This document shows positions 32,881-44,295 of a DNA stretch of 64,000 nt, piece after piece. The stretch lies in NCBI RefSeq assembly GCF_017591425.1, contig NW_024466218.1, positions 13,034,001 to 13,098,000 on the forward strand, given 5' to 3'. A program made the translations under genes and the position numbers. Under the pieces are notes generated by a model that saw only the letters and a list, made by a program, of their open reading frames with translations, made no database searches and was not told the origin of the DNA. The stretch's first letter is position 1; every line of letters starts with the position of its first letter. This DNA comes from Ochotona curzoniae (taxonomy: Eukaryota; Chordata; Mammalia; Lagomorpha; Ochotonidae).

Positions 32881-33385
32881 GTCCAGTAATCATCTTGAAC
32901 TAAGATACATTCAGAGAGTGTCAGTTTGTGGAGTCTGAAGTCAAATGCCAAAAGTGTAAGAGTAATTTAATAGGAACAAGAGAGAATACACTCGTTTTTT
33001 CATACACAAGGAAACCAGGTAGCCTTAACAACTTATTCCAGCTCAGAAACCATGTATCCCAGAAGGCAGAACATGTTTACAATTTTTTAGGTAGCAAACA
33101 CAAACAAACCAAAAGTCCACAAACCTGTCACCAAAAATTCTACATTAACATTTTTCCGTAACCGAGTTTATTTTCTTACCCATAAGAAATGCTTAAAATT
33201 TCCCTCAGTCTGAAATAAAAATCGTGAAACAGTAATGATTACTCACAGAAGGGATAAAGAACACTGACACAGCAACTGCTGGTGAGCAGAAAAATCTCTA
33301 TTAGCACACCTTGAATCGTTTTTTGTGTTTCTCTTATTGATATTACTTTCCATGATGCGGTTTTATAAGTATGGGGATTTTCCCC
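32881..33385. other. Unassigned spacer
   Basis: A 77-codon plus frame (32928-33161) has a Cys-x2-Cys near its start (KCQKCKS) but no second zinc-binding pair. I treat it as chance. Nothing else is recognised. Confidence 0.3.
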
Positions 33386-33389
33386 TCAA

Positions 33390-34120
33390 TGTCCACTCTT
33401 TCCTTCCCTCCTTCTCATTAGAATAGTATAGTCCTTCAGTAATATTCATAAGGCCATCATTTTGGTATTTAAGTGTATCATGGTATTGTAGGTATTGGCA
33501 ATGGTGGAAAATATAATATCATGATGTCAAGTTATATTTAAAGGTTTCAGCGAAAGGCCTCCTTTTACTTGAGAGTAGAAATACTAACTTTGACATTTTC
33601 ATTTCTCCATATGCTAGTCTCTATTTTACAGTTCATCTATGAGAACATGTTTATATATGTGTTTACCTATATGTTGAAATTCTTGTATTTGGTATGAATG
33701 TTGCCTTATATCAGAGAAGACATATGATATTTGTCCTTTTCAGGTTTGTTAATTTCACTGAACATACTGCTCTCCAGTTGGGAACATTTTGTTGCAAATG
33801 GTAGAATTTCATTCTTTTTAGTGGCTGAGTAGTATTCCATAGAGTAGATACACCACAGTTTCTTTATCCATTTGTCTTTTGACAAGTGCCAAGGGTATTT
33901 CCATGTCTTAGATATTGCATATTGTACTGCCATAAATATAGTATTTCATGTCATTTTCTCAAATGCAGGTTTCACTTTCTTTGGATATATTCCCAGGAGT
34001 GAGATAGTTGGGTCATAGATAAATTTGCAGTTCTGTGAGCATGCTCCAACTAACTTCCATGGTGGCTGCACTCACCTACACTCCCACCAACAGTGCAGTA
34101 GGGGACCTTTTCCCCACATC
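33390..34120 (-). mobile_element. L1 3' region with ORF2 C-terminus, - strand
   Basis: A minus-strand frame at 33706-33933 (75 codons) encodes the conserved C-terminal segment of L1 ORF2, recognisable by KLWCIYSMEYYSATKKNEI and the Lys-rich end. The plus strand further right gives the antisense motifs TTCTTTGGATATATTCCCAG and CCTACACTCCCACCAACAGT. About 33390-33700 is probably its 3' UTR. The upstream ORF2 domains (endonuclease, reverse transcriptase) are absent, so the copy is 5'-truncated and inactive. Confidence 0.8.
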
Positions 34121-34121
34121 C

Positions 34122-34220
34122 ATTCCACTGCAGCTATATGAGAATGAACCAGCAGATAATATGCTACTCTATCCTGTGTTTTTCTCTTCATTTCTGTAGC
34201 TTTCAGATAAATAAGTATTT
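34122..34220 (+). mobile_element. CSINE tail fragment, + strand
   Basis: GAGAATGAACCAGCAGATAA and a TTTCTCTTCATT tail, followed by CTTTCAGATAAATAAG. Only the last third is present, abutting the truncated L1. Confidence 0.6.
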
Positions 34221-34514
34221 AGTAAAAAATTAAAAGTGAAAATGAAAATATAGCCATAGCTTTGTCTCTTCCTCCTGTAATCTTTGTTATAAGTTATATG
34301 TTAAATAATATTGACATATCATCCTTGCTTCAAATATATGTATGAATGTGTATATATGCACATGGTTTATATATGAAGCAAATATGGAAAATGTTACAAA
34401 GATCAAGTATTTCTATGATCATTTAATCTTTTTTATCTTATGTATTACTTGAAATATCTCAGAAGACAAAATTTTCAAACAATAAAAAAGGTATTAAGAA
34501 AGCATACCACAAGA

Positions 34515-34835
34515 GCAGATGCTTCACCTATCTGATATGACGTTGATTGAGCCAACTATATCCTTTATTAGAGTACTTGGTTCAGTACTTGGCTTTGTCT
34601 GCTGCTTCCAGTTTCCTCCTAGTGCTGACCCTGGTAGTCAGCAGTACTGGCTGAAGTGGCTGCTCCCATGAGCCTGTCTCCATTGGGAGACCTGGGTAAA
34701 GTTCCCGCCTCCAACCTTCAGCCTGACAGAGGCCCTACTGTTGCAGGCATTCGGGGAGTGAATGAGTCAAATAGAGCTCATCCTCCCTCTCTTTCTCCTC
34801 CTAGTCACCATTATTCTGCCTTTCAAATAAAAAGG
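34515..34835 (+). mobile_element. Old CSINE, + strand
   Basis: GCTTCCAGTTTCCTCCTAGT, GTCTCCATTGGGAGACCTGG, GTTGCAGGCATTCGGGGAGT and GCCTTTCAAATAAAAAGG are in plus order. A 77-codon frame across it is not a gene. Confidence 0.8.
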
Positions 34836-34899
34836 TATTCTAACGAGCTAGAGGAAATAAACAATTTCCTAGGAACACATTACTATTAAAACTTCCTAA

Positions 34900-35135
34900 G
34901 AAATCACAACTATTGCATAGCTCCGTTTATATGAAATAGTCAGCATATTCAAGCTCAAAGAAAGAATATGTCCAGTAGAGGTAACCGAAAGTGAGAGGAC
35001 AAGTGTAGAATAATGATGAGTGACAGTTGTGTAACAGTGTGTGAATGTCCTTTTGCCAATGAATTATATACTTGAAGAGATTAAAATGTTAAATCTTGTT
35101 ATGTCTATTTTATCATAGTAAGAAATAAACAAACA
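34900..35135 (+). mobile_element. Old L1M 3' untranslated fragment, + strand
   Basis: CTCCGTTTATATGAAATAGTC ... GTAACAGTGTGTGAATGTCC ... GAATTATATACTTGAAGAG follows the sense L1M 3' UTR that I recall. Non-coding. Confidence 0.45.
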
Positions 35136-35144
35136 ACTGACAAT

Positions 35145-35295
35145 ATGGAAACAAGTTCAACTCTTCACAAAATTCCACTCCAGATTGATTATAGACTTAA
35201 GTATGGATATCTAACCCATAAAGCTTCACAAATATATTGAAAATTTTTAGGACACAAATAACTCTTGTCAATGTAATAAATAACAAAGTATAATA
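35145..35295 (+). mobile_element. L1 ORF2 C-terminal fragment, + strand
   Basis: ATTCCACTCCAGATTGATTATAG and ACTTAAGTATGGATATC parallel the sense sequence of late L1 ORF2. Small and frameshifted. It lies downstream of a 3' UTR piece, so it belongs to a different insertion. Confidence 0.45.
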
Positions 35296-35299
35296 TAAT

Positions 35300-35850
35300 A
35301 GACTCAATATTAGTAAAATTAATGATTCATTTTAAGAATGGTTTAGACACAACTTCTTCTGGCAACATGGAATAACAGTGATCAGAATGATTAGATTTAA
35401 TGCATAAAAGAACTATTTCTCAAATTCTTTGGATCTAGACAACCAGGAAGATTCCTCTGTGATGGATACTGAATTCTGATACTTTGCTGACTCTCTGGGG
35501 AGAATACCAAGGGTAAAAAAGCAGAGTAAGATCCAGGCAGAGTTTCCTGAACTGCGTGGATCATGATAGAACTAAGAATCCAGAAAGGATGTGAGTTCAT
35601 GGGCTCAGTACAAAAAATATGAGCGCTCTCAACAAGGAGAGTCCCATGTCTGCTGAAGATGTTTTAAATCTCCAGTTGTAATAGACTTTAACAAAAGAAA
35701 CAGCTGTAAAATATGCAAATCTTTGGCTAATATAAAACATTTCTAAATTTTAAAATATTCTACATGGATGAAAATGTATCAGAACTTTACATGTAGTTAA
35801 ACCAGGTCTTGAGAGAAATGTACATCACCCAGTTGCTTCATTAAAACGAA
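35300..35850 (+). other. Unassigned, possibly L1 5' leader at left
   Basis: CTTCTGGCAACATGGAATAAC near 35356 recalls the start of old L1 5' untranslated regions, but I cannot follow the match. The rest is unassigned. Confidence 0.25.
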
Positions 35851-35852
35851 GG

Positions 35853-36178
35853 TGCTGGGCCTAATGTGATAACCTAGTGGCTAAAGTCCTTGCCTTGAAC
35901 ACACCAGGATCCCATTTGGGTGCTGTTTCTAATCCTGGCAGTTCTCTGTTTATGGACTGGGAAAGCAGACGAGAATGGCCCAAAGCCTTGGGACCCTGCA
36001 TCCACATGGGAGACCTGGAAGAAGCTCTTGGCTCCAAGCTTCGGATTGGCATAGCTCTGGCCATTGTGGCCACTCGGGGAGTGAAACATTGGATGGTAGT
36101 TTTTCCTCTCTGTTTCTCCTCCTCTCTGTGTATCTGCCTTCCCAATAAAAATAAATAAATCTTTAAAAATTTTTTTTT
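35853..36178 (+). mobile_element. Full-length CSINE, + strand
   Basis: The head GTGCTGGGCCTAATGTGATA with CTAGTGGCTAAAGTCCTTGC (A-box region), CACCAGGATCCCATTTGGG, TTTCTAATCCTGGCAG (B-box region), GGCCCAAAGCCTTGGGACCC, CACTCGGGGAGTGAAACATT, and the tail AATAAAAATAAATAAATC are all present in order. The 93-codon plus and 132-codon minus frames are SINE read-throughs. Confidence 0.95.
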
Positions 36179-36399
36179 CAAAAAACCCAAAGGTCCTAAA
36201 CCTATGACTTCAGTTTTTGTTTGAAAAAAAACTGCAGCTGAACAATAAAGCAAAATCAAAAAAGCCTAAGATGTGATAATAATAAAACAATTAAAGGTCA
36301 TGACTGAGACTAATGAAATGGAATCTACAAATGATGGAGAAACTGTAAATCTAAGATGAATCTTAAAAATATCAAAAATGATTAACTTTAGGTCATGCT

Positions 36400-37000
36400 T
36401 ATAAAAAACAGAAGATAACTATCAGGAATGGAAGAGAATACTATTAACATTTTTTAACAAGTAAATTCAATTGAAAAGAAACTGTAAAATAAAAACTACC
36501 AAACTTTACTGAAGAAGGCCATTTTTGTGAAATACATATTAGTTTTAAAACCAATGCATAAAACGGTAATCATGACAAAATGATGGTTAAGATCTAACTT
36601 AGTTAACCTTTGAAAATATTTTTTTCTGATATTAACAGACTAGAAACAAGAATAAGATGATCTCAGTAAGGAAATAATTTCACAAATCTAATACCTAAAT
36701 TTCAGCAATGTAGAGAAGGTTTTTGAGTGTGAGATCAACTATGAAAAATTGGGAGCTGTGTATTTGTGGTGAAGAGCTGATGGCTGCCTCCCACCCCCAA
36801 GATGTGGAACAAAGCACAGATGTCCATTTCTGCATAGGTAATACAATTAGCCAAAGAAAACTGGATATTGATATTGAAAAATTAGAAAATCTTCTTTATT
36901 TAAAGGTGACAGCATCTATAACATCCAACAGAGTCTATAAAAGGCTAATGAGAAACAAATTTAGGAAATTGGTAGTACAAGTGATCAAACTATAAATCTA
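36400..37000 (+). mobile_element. Decayed L1 ORF2 reverse-transcriptase fragment, + strand
   Basis: GGAATGGAAGAGAATACTAT, then a poorly conserved stretch, then CTAGAAACAAGAATAAGATG and CAATTAGCCAAAGAAAACTG with GAAAATCTTCTTTATTTAAA. These are sense L1 ORF2 around the reverse-transcriptase palm. The 90-codon plus frame at 36723-36995 falls in this region. The catalytic Asp-Asp motif is not recognisable, so the copy is dead. Confidence 0.5.
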
Positions 37001-37127
37001 TTTCAGTATATTTGGACTATAAGAAGATAGGACACCAACTATCATTTCGTGATACATAATGAATTTGCCCAATTGTTGGTAGATATTGTACACTAAAAAC
37101 TAAGAAACATACCAGACATAGGTAAAA

Positions 37128-37162
37128 AAAAAAATCTATCTATCTATTTATCTATCTATCAC
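37128..37162. repeat. (TCTA)n microsatellite, imperfect
   Basis: ATCTATCTATCTATTTATCT and following units, about eight TCTA units with one interruption. Confidence 0.9.
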
Positions 37163-37169
37163 GTAAATT

Positions 37170-38585
37170 AATTTCTGTGTATTTACTTAGCAAAATTGCA
37201 ATCAAAATCTGTTAACTTGAGTTCTCAACCCTTAGGGAGGTGGGGAATGAACTAAGATTCTCTTCAGAGCAGAACAGGAGGTGGAAAGAAATAAATGTGT
37301 AGCAGTCTATGTAGATGTGTTGTAACAGGCCCCTGGATACATAGGCAGCACTTGTCCTGAAAGGGGAAAACTTATCATGTATTCTCAGGTATAAATATTG
37401 AAAAGCTTCCTAAAGGTTAACCCCCTTCCGTGATGTCAAGATCTTCTTTTCAAGATTCAGTTTGGAGTAAATTGCCTGTGAATGGGGAAAGAAGTGTATG
37501 ACATGACAGAAACCCTTCAAGTGATTTTTTTTTTTTTTTGGTCTTTTCAGTGCTGCATATATATAAGTAGAAGCACTTATACCTCTCCATAAAGCCTTGC
37601 TTATGTTACACCCACTTCTTCCTTCAGCTATGATTTACTCTGAATCCTGCCTCACTTGCTGTAAAATGTTCTGTCTGCCAGGAACACCTCAGTGAAATCT
37701 CCGTTAAGTAAAGCATCCTTGCACCGACGCTGCTGCCCTGAAAGCTGCCATCTGGTCTAATTCAACTCTATTTTGAGCTTTGAGTCACATGACTTCAATC
37801 CACATAAGTGTTGATTGTTCATGATTGCCTTTATTGATTCCTGCTTGGACTACACTTATTTCAGAGCCTCCATCCAACTGTAGCAAAGCAGTCCCTTGAT
37901 TTGTGTGTGTGCGTGTGTGTGTGTGTGTGTGCTTGTTGTTCTTGGGCTCAACATTAAATCATTCCCTCTTCTTTTCTAATGCTATGTCTACTAAGATATT
38001 GAGGAGTTAAGTCATGTGATAAATGCCCTGAAAATTTGGCTTTCTGAAGCTCCAACTTGTTTGAATACTCATATATCCCTTTTTCTGCTCCCCCTCTGAG
38101 GTAATCTTAACTTCCCTTTCCCTTTGAATTAATGATATTGACTTTCCGAGATTTCTATCAGACATAGAGCTTGTCCATGCTCCCTTAATACTCTTCGTCT
38201 GAACATTATTTGCCGTCCATGTTGCTGCCTCTATGCCAATATAACTTAGTTTCCTACCAGTTTACAGGTACGTATGAATGTCTGCACAGCCAAATTTTCC
38301 AACACATCAGTCCCAGCAGCATGCAATTAGAAACTCCTTGTTAAACTCAGCTAACTAGTTTTATTAACAATTTCCCAGTGATTCTGAATCTCCAGTCAGT
38401 GTTCCAACTATTTCCAGCTGGTTTTATATAGTTATTCCTCCAGTTATCCTCTTAGCAAAGAAAAAAAAAACATTTTTAACAATAAAATTCTCCACCATAG
38501 TTTTGTTTTTCAAAGTACCTTGGATGTGAGAGATGTTCAATAACATTAGTAGTAGCAGACCAAATAATTTGGGGCCACCTTACTT
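37170..38585. other. SINE-free stretch beside the candidate exon
   Basis: About 1.4 kb with no recognised transposable element. It contains a T16-like run at 37524-37540, a (TG)n at 37900-37932, and mixed-composition sequence. I see no further exon with a convincing splice pair, although short exons would be missed. Confidence 0.4.
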
Positions 38586-38587
38586 AC

Positions 38588-38734
38588 CTCAGTATAATCA
38601 TTTACAATGTCCTTCATCTTGGTCATTGTTCTTTCAAAGTCCACTTCACAACCCTCTCTGTAGCAATCTTTAATTCGAAATTCTGCTTTGTGAAACGCTT
38701 TATGCTGAATAACATCTATGCCAAACACTCCAGA
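38588..38734 (-). CDS. Candidate internal coding exon, unknown gene
   Basis: I do not recognise the protein. On the minus strand, 147 bases (49 codons, phase 0 at both ends) are open and end exactly on GAG|GTAAGTA, a near-perfect splice donor. The start is placed after the AG in CAAAGTTAAG. An alternative AG five bases earlier would shift the phase. A branch-point-like AACTAAC lies about 20-25 bases upstream of the AGs, but the polypyrimidine tract is weak. An in-frame TAA lies just upstream, so the exon cannot extend far. The peptide is hydrophilic and mixed-charge, with two Cys and helix-friendly segments (such as FRIKDCYREGCEVDFER and MTKMKDIVNDY), unlike the repeat-derived frames elsewhere. 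It sits in a SINE-free region. It could also be a fragment of a pseudogene. Function unknown. Confidence 0.35.
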
Positions 38735-38739
38735 CTTAA

Positions 38740-39335
38740 CTTTGAGTAATTTTTCATAAGTTAGTTATTTTTCTCCTATTGACTCAAATGAGTAATTTAG
38801 GTAAAATTAGTATGAATAATCAAGTTTTGCTTCTTAAACACTTGTTGCTTGTTTCCTTAATGCATATGGCTATGATTTGCTTTTAATTCAATATAGTGAA
38901 TCATTTACTGAATGCAAGATATCTGCAAAGTGTTGCTTCAGGTTAGTGTGAGCACATTCTGAAATGTTTAGAAAGGATTCTAGTGCCAAAAACATGATGT
39001 ATACATTAGCCCCCAATGAGTTTTATCATTAAGAAAATTATAGCTACCACTGGGAGTTAATCTGCCCGTCTGCTGGAGAGAGTTGCCTTGTCCAACACTT
39101 GCAAGTCAAGAGCACTTGTAGGAACAATGCTGTTGGGCTAAATTCTAGGGAGACAAGCATACCATTCACATCAATTTCCACCCTGCCTGCTCAAAAGGAA
39201 TCTCCTAATCAACCACTGGTGGTGGTTCTTTACGTTATAATTCATACTGCTTGAGAGTTGATTATTATTTTGCAAAATATAAAATACAGTGAACTTTGTG
39301 AATAAGGGCCCATGGTTGAACCTGCAAGAAAATAT
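38740..39335. other. Unassigned flank of candidate exon
   Basis: No transposable element recognised. Minus-strand frames of about 60 codons at 39171-39447 overlap an ancient MIR piece and look non-coding. Confidence 0.35.
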
Positions 39336-39337
39336 CA

Positions 39338-39450
39338 GTATTAAGAACTCCAGACATGGATGTAGTCCTCTCACTCACTGGGTCACATTGAACGAACCAC
39401 TGACAGGCATTCGTCCTCATTTGCCTTACCTGAGATAGAAGAGTCAAGTG
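39338..39450 (+). mobile_element. MIR fragment, + strand
   Basis: GAACTCCAGACATGGATGTAG, TCACTCACTGGGTCACATTG and GTCCTCATTTGCCTTACCTG follow the central core of the ancient mammalian tRNA-derived SINE MIR. It predates lagomorphs. Confidence 0.55.
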
Positions 39451-40408
39451 TGAAATATACGATCAATTATAGAGGATACTATTTTGGTGCTTCCTCTTTT
39501 CTTCTGGCTAGAGTTGCAGTTCCTCAGGAATGAGCAAGTGAGGAACTAAATCATTTGCTGTGTCCAGGGAGCGCTCAGAGTTTCCTTTAGAAAGGTGTTA
39601 GGACACATGGGGAAGGCGGGACAGTAGAGGCACAGGTGTCTTTGGCTCTGCTTTCATGAAGGATTTGAGAACAAAGAATGATGGTGGCAAGCTGAAACAA
39701 ATAGAGCTGAAGGGGAAAGAGAGTAACTTCCCTGGATTTATGTACTTAACTCAATTTTTTATTTTTGCAAAAATTGCAAGGTAAAGTATACCTTGCCACT
39801 TGTAAGAGTTCTGAGAAACTCAGAGTACAAATATGTAAATATAGCAGTAAAATAGTCCATTTATTACAGTATCTAAAACTAAAGATTTGATTAATTAATT
39901 GTATAGATTTCAGTTTTCTTGAACATTGTGACTTGTGAAGCAAGACCTGGTGTCTACAATTATGGTCAAGCTGGCCAAAAAAACAACAACAAAAAAAAAC
40001 TTAGTTAATCAGTACCTGCTTTAAAGTTCAGATTATTTAATAACTTTAATAATGCATAGAAAAATAATGTATAACTATTAAATAATAAATATTAAAAAGA
40101 TAGTATGGTGTTTAGTAGTTTGGAAATGTGTCACTCCTCAAAATTTGAGTTTTTCCTGCTTCTACTGTCACTGCTTGATTAAGTGCCTCAGTTACCTATA
40201 TTCTATTAAAAGCTGTTAGCACTACAAGATAAGGATGCCATGATTAATTGGTAAAATTTTTTCCTGTTTTGAATTGTAAAGTGCTATGAATTTAGAAATA
40301 AAGTTTGAAATAAAGGTAACATAGACAAAGATGAACTAAATTTTGCATTAAAGCAACAAATTTCAGAATTATATGTTTAGTGAGAAAAAGATGATAGATG
40401 AACAATAA
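39451..40408. other. Unassigned spacer
   Basis: No recognised element or gene. A-rich run (AACAACAACAAAAAAAAAAC) at about 39978-40000. Confidence 0.35.
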
Positions 40409-40409
40409 G

Positions 40410-40480
40410 CAAATAGGTAGATAAATGGATAGATGGATGAATGATTGGATGGATGGATAGATAGATATAAAGATAGATAT
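40410..40480. repeat. Imperfect (GATA)/(GATG)n
   Basis: Runs of ATAGATGGATGAATGATTGG and GATGGATGGATAGATAGATA, in the tail side of the SINE-like element that follows. Confidence 0.9.
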
Positions 40481-40481
40481 T

Positions 40482-40770
40482 GTCCCAGCCCCTCATTCAT
40501 TCCCAAATTCCTGCAATAACCTTAGGCTTTGGTGGGGAGTTGGGGTGGGGCAGTTATGGGTAAGGGTAAGTGCTGGGGACCCGCTCTAGAACTCCTATGT
40601 GAATGACAAGAACTTAAGCCATTCCCTGATTATAACAAGAACTAGCCAACATCCCTGACTCCCTGGGTCTGGAGCCATTCCTGGAAGCTGGACTTAGGAG
40701 ATAGATCCAAGAGTCATACCCAGGCTCCCTGAAGTGGGACCTATGAGTCTTAACTAACATGTGCACAATG
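40482..40770 (-). mobile_element. Very old SINE-like element, - strand
   Basis: CCCCTCATTCATTCCCAAAT, CCTGCAATAACCTTAGGC, CTGGGTCTGGAGCCATTCCTGG and TCCAAGAGTCATACCCAGGC roughly follow inverted old C-SINE order, with an internal G-rich insertion around 40530-40570. Low-similarity call. Confidence 0.4.
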
Positions 40771-41409
40771 TACAACATGTGTAAATGTACACCAATTGCT
40801 TTGTCCCCAATGAGAATAATATTTTATTGGTAAGCATTATGCTTAAACTTTTACCGTATTAAACTTTACCCATATCAACAGATGAGTGTATTTGTGTGTC
40901 GGTGGGATAGTGGGGTATACAAACTATGACAGTTTCAAAGGAGAGTGCTTCCCTGGCTCCTACAATCTTTCTGCAAGACTTACATCAAAATGTATACATA
41001 TTAGAACCCCCCACACCCCCCAACACACACCATCAGTCATTGTTCCCATTTAAACTGTGGTTAATAGAAGACATCTCTATTTTTGAATCCAGTTTGCTTC
41101 AAAAATTTAGTAATATGAATGAGCAGTTGTGTAAAATAACTCAATTTACTGATGATATTCCTTAAAATTTTCCAGTTTTAGTTTTATGAGAAATTCTACT
41201 AAGAGCATTATTTCCACGTCTTTCACAGCACACATCGATGAGTTTATAAACAGTATATCCCAACAAGTGGAATTATAGGCTTGTAGGATCATCTTAGTAG
41301 ATAACACTAATGAATTTTCCAAGTGATGGTACCAATTTAAATGCTCAATTTTAGTTACATATATAGTTTGGATCCAGTATTTTTCAATTTATATAATTAT
41401 AAATTACTT

Positions 41410-41722
41410 CTTCTTGGCCAAAGTGATGGATCAACTGATCAATCCTTTACCTACAAGTGTTGTCATCACATATGGGCAGAGGTTTGTTTCCCAACTGTTT
41501 CACTTCCCGTCTACCTCCCTGCTTATGGCCTGTGATAGCAGTGTGTGATGGTCCAGGTCTTGGGATGCTGCACCCGAGTGGAAAGCCCGGAGGAGACTCC
41601 TGGCTTCAGCTCCGCTCAGGTTTGGCTGCTGCACTCATTTTCAGAACTGAGCCAGCAAGTGGAAATTCTGATTCTGTGTCTCTCATTCTCTCTGTAAATA
41701 TGCCTTTCCAATAACAAACTGA
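41410..41722 (+). mobile_element. CSINE, + strand
   Basis: CATCACATATGGGCAGAGGT, CTACCTCCCTGCTTATGGCC, CACCCGAGTGGAAAGCCCGG, CAGAACTGAGCCAGCAAGTG and GCCTTTCCAATAACAAA in plus order. The 85-codon plus frame is SINE. Confidence 0.85.
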
Positions 41723-41979
41723 TTTAATTCCTTCAATGTTTTAATTACTTTTTATCTTTTTTGTTTAAATTTTAATGCCTTTAATCTTTCCTTAATTTAT
41801 AATCTATATGGCATTCTTCTGTATGGTATTGTAGTTCATTTATAATTTTTACTTTCATTATTAAGACATTACAATGCAGAATATAGGGTTTTGTGTTTGG
41901 TATTAGAAATTTGCATGGTTTTCTACAGGAATTTTTATATTATTTCAATTTAGTAACTGACTATTTCTCAGTTTTTTTA

Positions 41980-42275
41980 AAAAAATAGCTTTATTATATT
42001 TATTTTTATTGGAAAGGAAGATATACAATGAGAAGGAGATAGAGAAAAGTCTCTCCCAAGTGATTGTAATGGCCCGAGCTAAGCTGATCTGAAGCCAGGA
42101 GCCTCTTCCTGTAGAATCCTGAGCTTTTGGGCTGTCCTTGACACCCTTCCCAGGCCATAAGCAGGGGATGGTTGAGAAGTGGAGCAGCTGGTACATGAAC
42201 CAGTGCCCATATGCCATCATGACACAGGGAAAGCAAGGACTTTAGCCACCAGGCTACTGCGCTGGGCCCCCAAAG
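41980..42275 (-). mobile_element. CSINE, - strand
   Basis: TTATATTTATTTTTATTGGA, GATCTGAAGCCAGGAGCCTC, CCTTCCCAGGCCATAAGCAG, TGAACCAGTGCCCATATGCC and CTACTGCGCTGGGCCCCC in inverted order. The frames of 76 and 91 codons are SINE-derived. Confidence 0.9.
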
Positions 42276-43362
42276 TTTTCATTTTATTTGTCTCTATCAA
42301 CCTGTAGATCAATTTGTCTTTCAAATACAAATCTTCCTTATCAGTATAATCTATCACCACATTTTAAAACATTTCCTTATCATTGAACAATTGGTATTTG
42401 CATGCTGCAAAACCTATGACTTTGTCCTTCTCAAATTTTGAGTCATTTTCATAGTGAATAAATTATTGCTAAATGAATGTACTTTAGAAATCAGTTCTAA
42501 AATTAAAATGACCAAGTTCATAATTCAATTGGTCTGCCTTTGAATACAATTGCCCATAACATTTTATAGGAAGAATGACTTAAATGTGATTTTTTTCCCC
42601 TATGGCTTAAAAAATTCTCCAAGGTTATCTGAGACATAATTTGTTAAATTTTTACATTATCTATTTATGGCAAATTAATGCAACCAAGCAATATTAAGCA
42701 ATATTAAAATTTTGATTCTAGACATATTTTATGTTTTCTTAGAAATTCATTAATTTATGCTAGATTTAAATAAGTTATATATAAATCCTTTTAAAACAAT
42801 TCTGGATGTCTTCACTCGGTTGTAAACTGCAAACGTGTTTTTTTTTCCAACTTCTTTCTCTGCTAGTCTTTTTAACACAATAATGGATAGAAGAAATAAA
42901 ACCTGACAGCGATGTGAACTGAAAGTATGCCATTTTGAAAATGGAGACAAACCAACAAAGAAGCAAGGAGGGAGGTGGGTGGCGGTAAACACGGGTAGGT
43001 GGGAGGCCAAACCGAGGAGCAACACTGGCCTTCTAAGCCTGTATTGCGGAACATGTGAAAGTTGTCATGTATATATATGAATATAAAATGATAGGATTAA
43101 TAATTGTATATACTGTGATTATATACTTTATATATAAGTATAAATACATATATAATTTAAAATACAAAATTAAAAACAAAAAAGCATAAAAGAAATAACT
43201 TTAGCAAGTACAAGGAAACAGGAAAAAGTACCTCATGTGCTTTAAAAATGATGGGGTATAGAAAACAACACAACAGCAAGAACAAAAGAAATTGTCCTGG
43301 CAGTCCTACTTGTTCCTACTTGTTTTAAAGACAATGCTTTTGTCAACAGTGTAGAATATGGG

Positions 43363-43385
43363 GTGTGTGTGTGTGTGTGTGTGTG
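43363..43385. repeat. (GT)n microsatellite
   Basis: Eleven or so GT units, then GCGCAAGCACATG. It encodes Val-Cys runs in one overlapping frame, a sign that the frame is spurious. Confidence 0.95.
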
Positions 43386-44149
43386 CGCAAGCACATGTTG
43401 TATGTGGCACTGGTGGTGGGGTGAAGATTTCTCTAAGTGGCACAGTTGGCAGCACTGGCAGGACGTTCGCGGTTGACGTTCTCTTTTCCCGGGACATGCT
43501 TATTTTACTACTACTGCTGCATAATTCCCATGTTTCCATCTTATCTTGCATTTTCTTGGATTACTATATACTTTATACACAGTGAAACCAGTAAAGATTA
43601 GCGATCCTAGTGTCTGAATGGACGCTGTCATAGAGAAATGAACCCTAGGGCAATGCAGTAGGTCACAAAAACGTGCTACCTGAAAGGCTGCCATCAGATA
43701 ACCACAAGAGTGGTTTTGCCAGAGTCCGAAGTAAAATAAAGCTAGTGACAAGCTAGTCATTAATTAGAGTTCCAGAAGCTTGATTTTTTAACAGGCTGCT
43801 AAATGCTTGTTAAACTCACCAGGGTTTGGTCTGCAGAGGCCAAGTGATGTGGGGTAGTGGCACAGTGTAAATCACACGGTAAATCAACATATCTTAGCAT
43901 GGATTGCGCTGTTCCAGGAGGGGTCATTAAAACGGAGAAAATACCTTAAAGGTCATGTGATCCAGTTTGTCATCTAACAGAAGAAATTGCTTTTTAGTTG
44001 TGACCTTTATTTGTTTCCTTCACATACTTCTAATTTGATGGAAGCCCCCATTTCTGGAAACTTAATTTTTATTCCAAAAAAACAGACCATGTATGATTCT
44101 CATATTCATAAAGTTATTTTATGACCCTTCGGAAAGGCCAGCAATCAAA

Positions 44150-44188
44150 AAAAGAGAGAGAAGAAAAATAAAAAAGAAAGAAAGAAAA
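44150..44188. repeat. (GAAA)n purine tract
   Basis: AAAAGAGAGAGAAGAAAAAT then AAGAAAGAAAGAAAATG, directly before a SINE head. Confidence 0.85.
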
Positions 44189-44194
44189 TGAACA

Positions 44195-44295
44195 GGACAG
44201 GCATAGTGATTAAAATGCCCCTCGGGAGGCGTGTCCCATATCAAAATACTTGGGTTCCTGTCTTAGCTCTGCTTCCAGTTAGGTTTCTGTTAGAT
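44195..44295 (+). mobile_element. CSINE head fragment, + strand
   Basis: ATAGTGATTAAAATGCCCCT, CGTGTCCCATATCAAAATAC, TTGGGTTCCTGTCTTAGCTC and TCTGCTTCCAGTTAGGTTTC give the first third of an older CSINE. The 114-codon plus frame at 44188-44532 starts in it and runs into unassigned DNA, so I do not call it a gene. Confidence 0.65.

Larger units (their letters stand above)
42276..44190. other. Unassigned stretch with simple repeats
   Basis: No CSINE in about 1.9 kb. Includes a (GT)n at 43363-43385, an AT-rich block at 43060-43200, and a short segment at 43944-43990 (CCTTAAAGGTCATGTGATCC) that recalls an ancient mammalian repeat. Open frames of 60-91 codons have no recognisable motif. Confidence 0.35.

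Noticed and set aside
32928..33161. Frame with a Cys-x2-Cys near its start
   Set aside because: Only one cysteine pair is present, so a zinc-binding fold is not supported.
35861..36259. 132-codon minus-strand frame
   Set aside because: It is the antisense of a full-length CSINE.
37553..37566. CATATATATAAG, TATA-like box
   Set aside because: Isolated AT-rich motif with no start-site, CpG or exon support.
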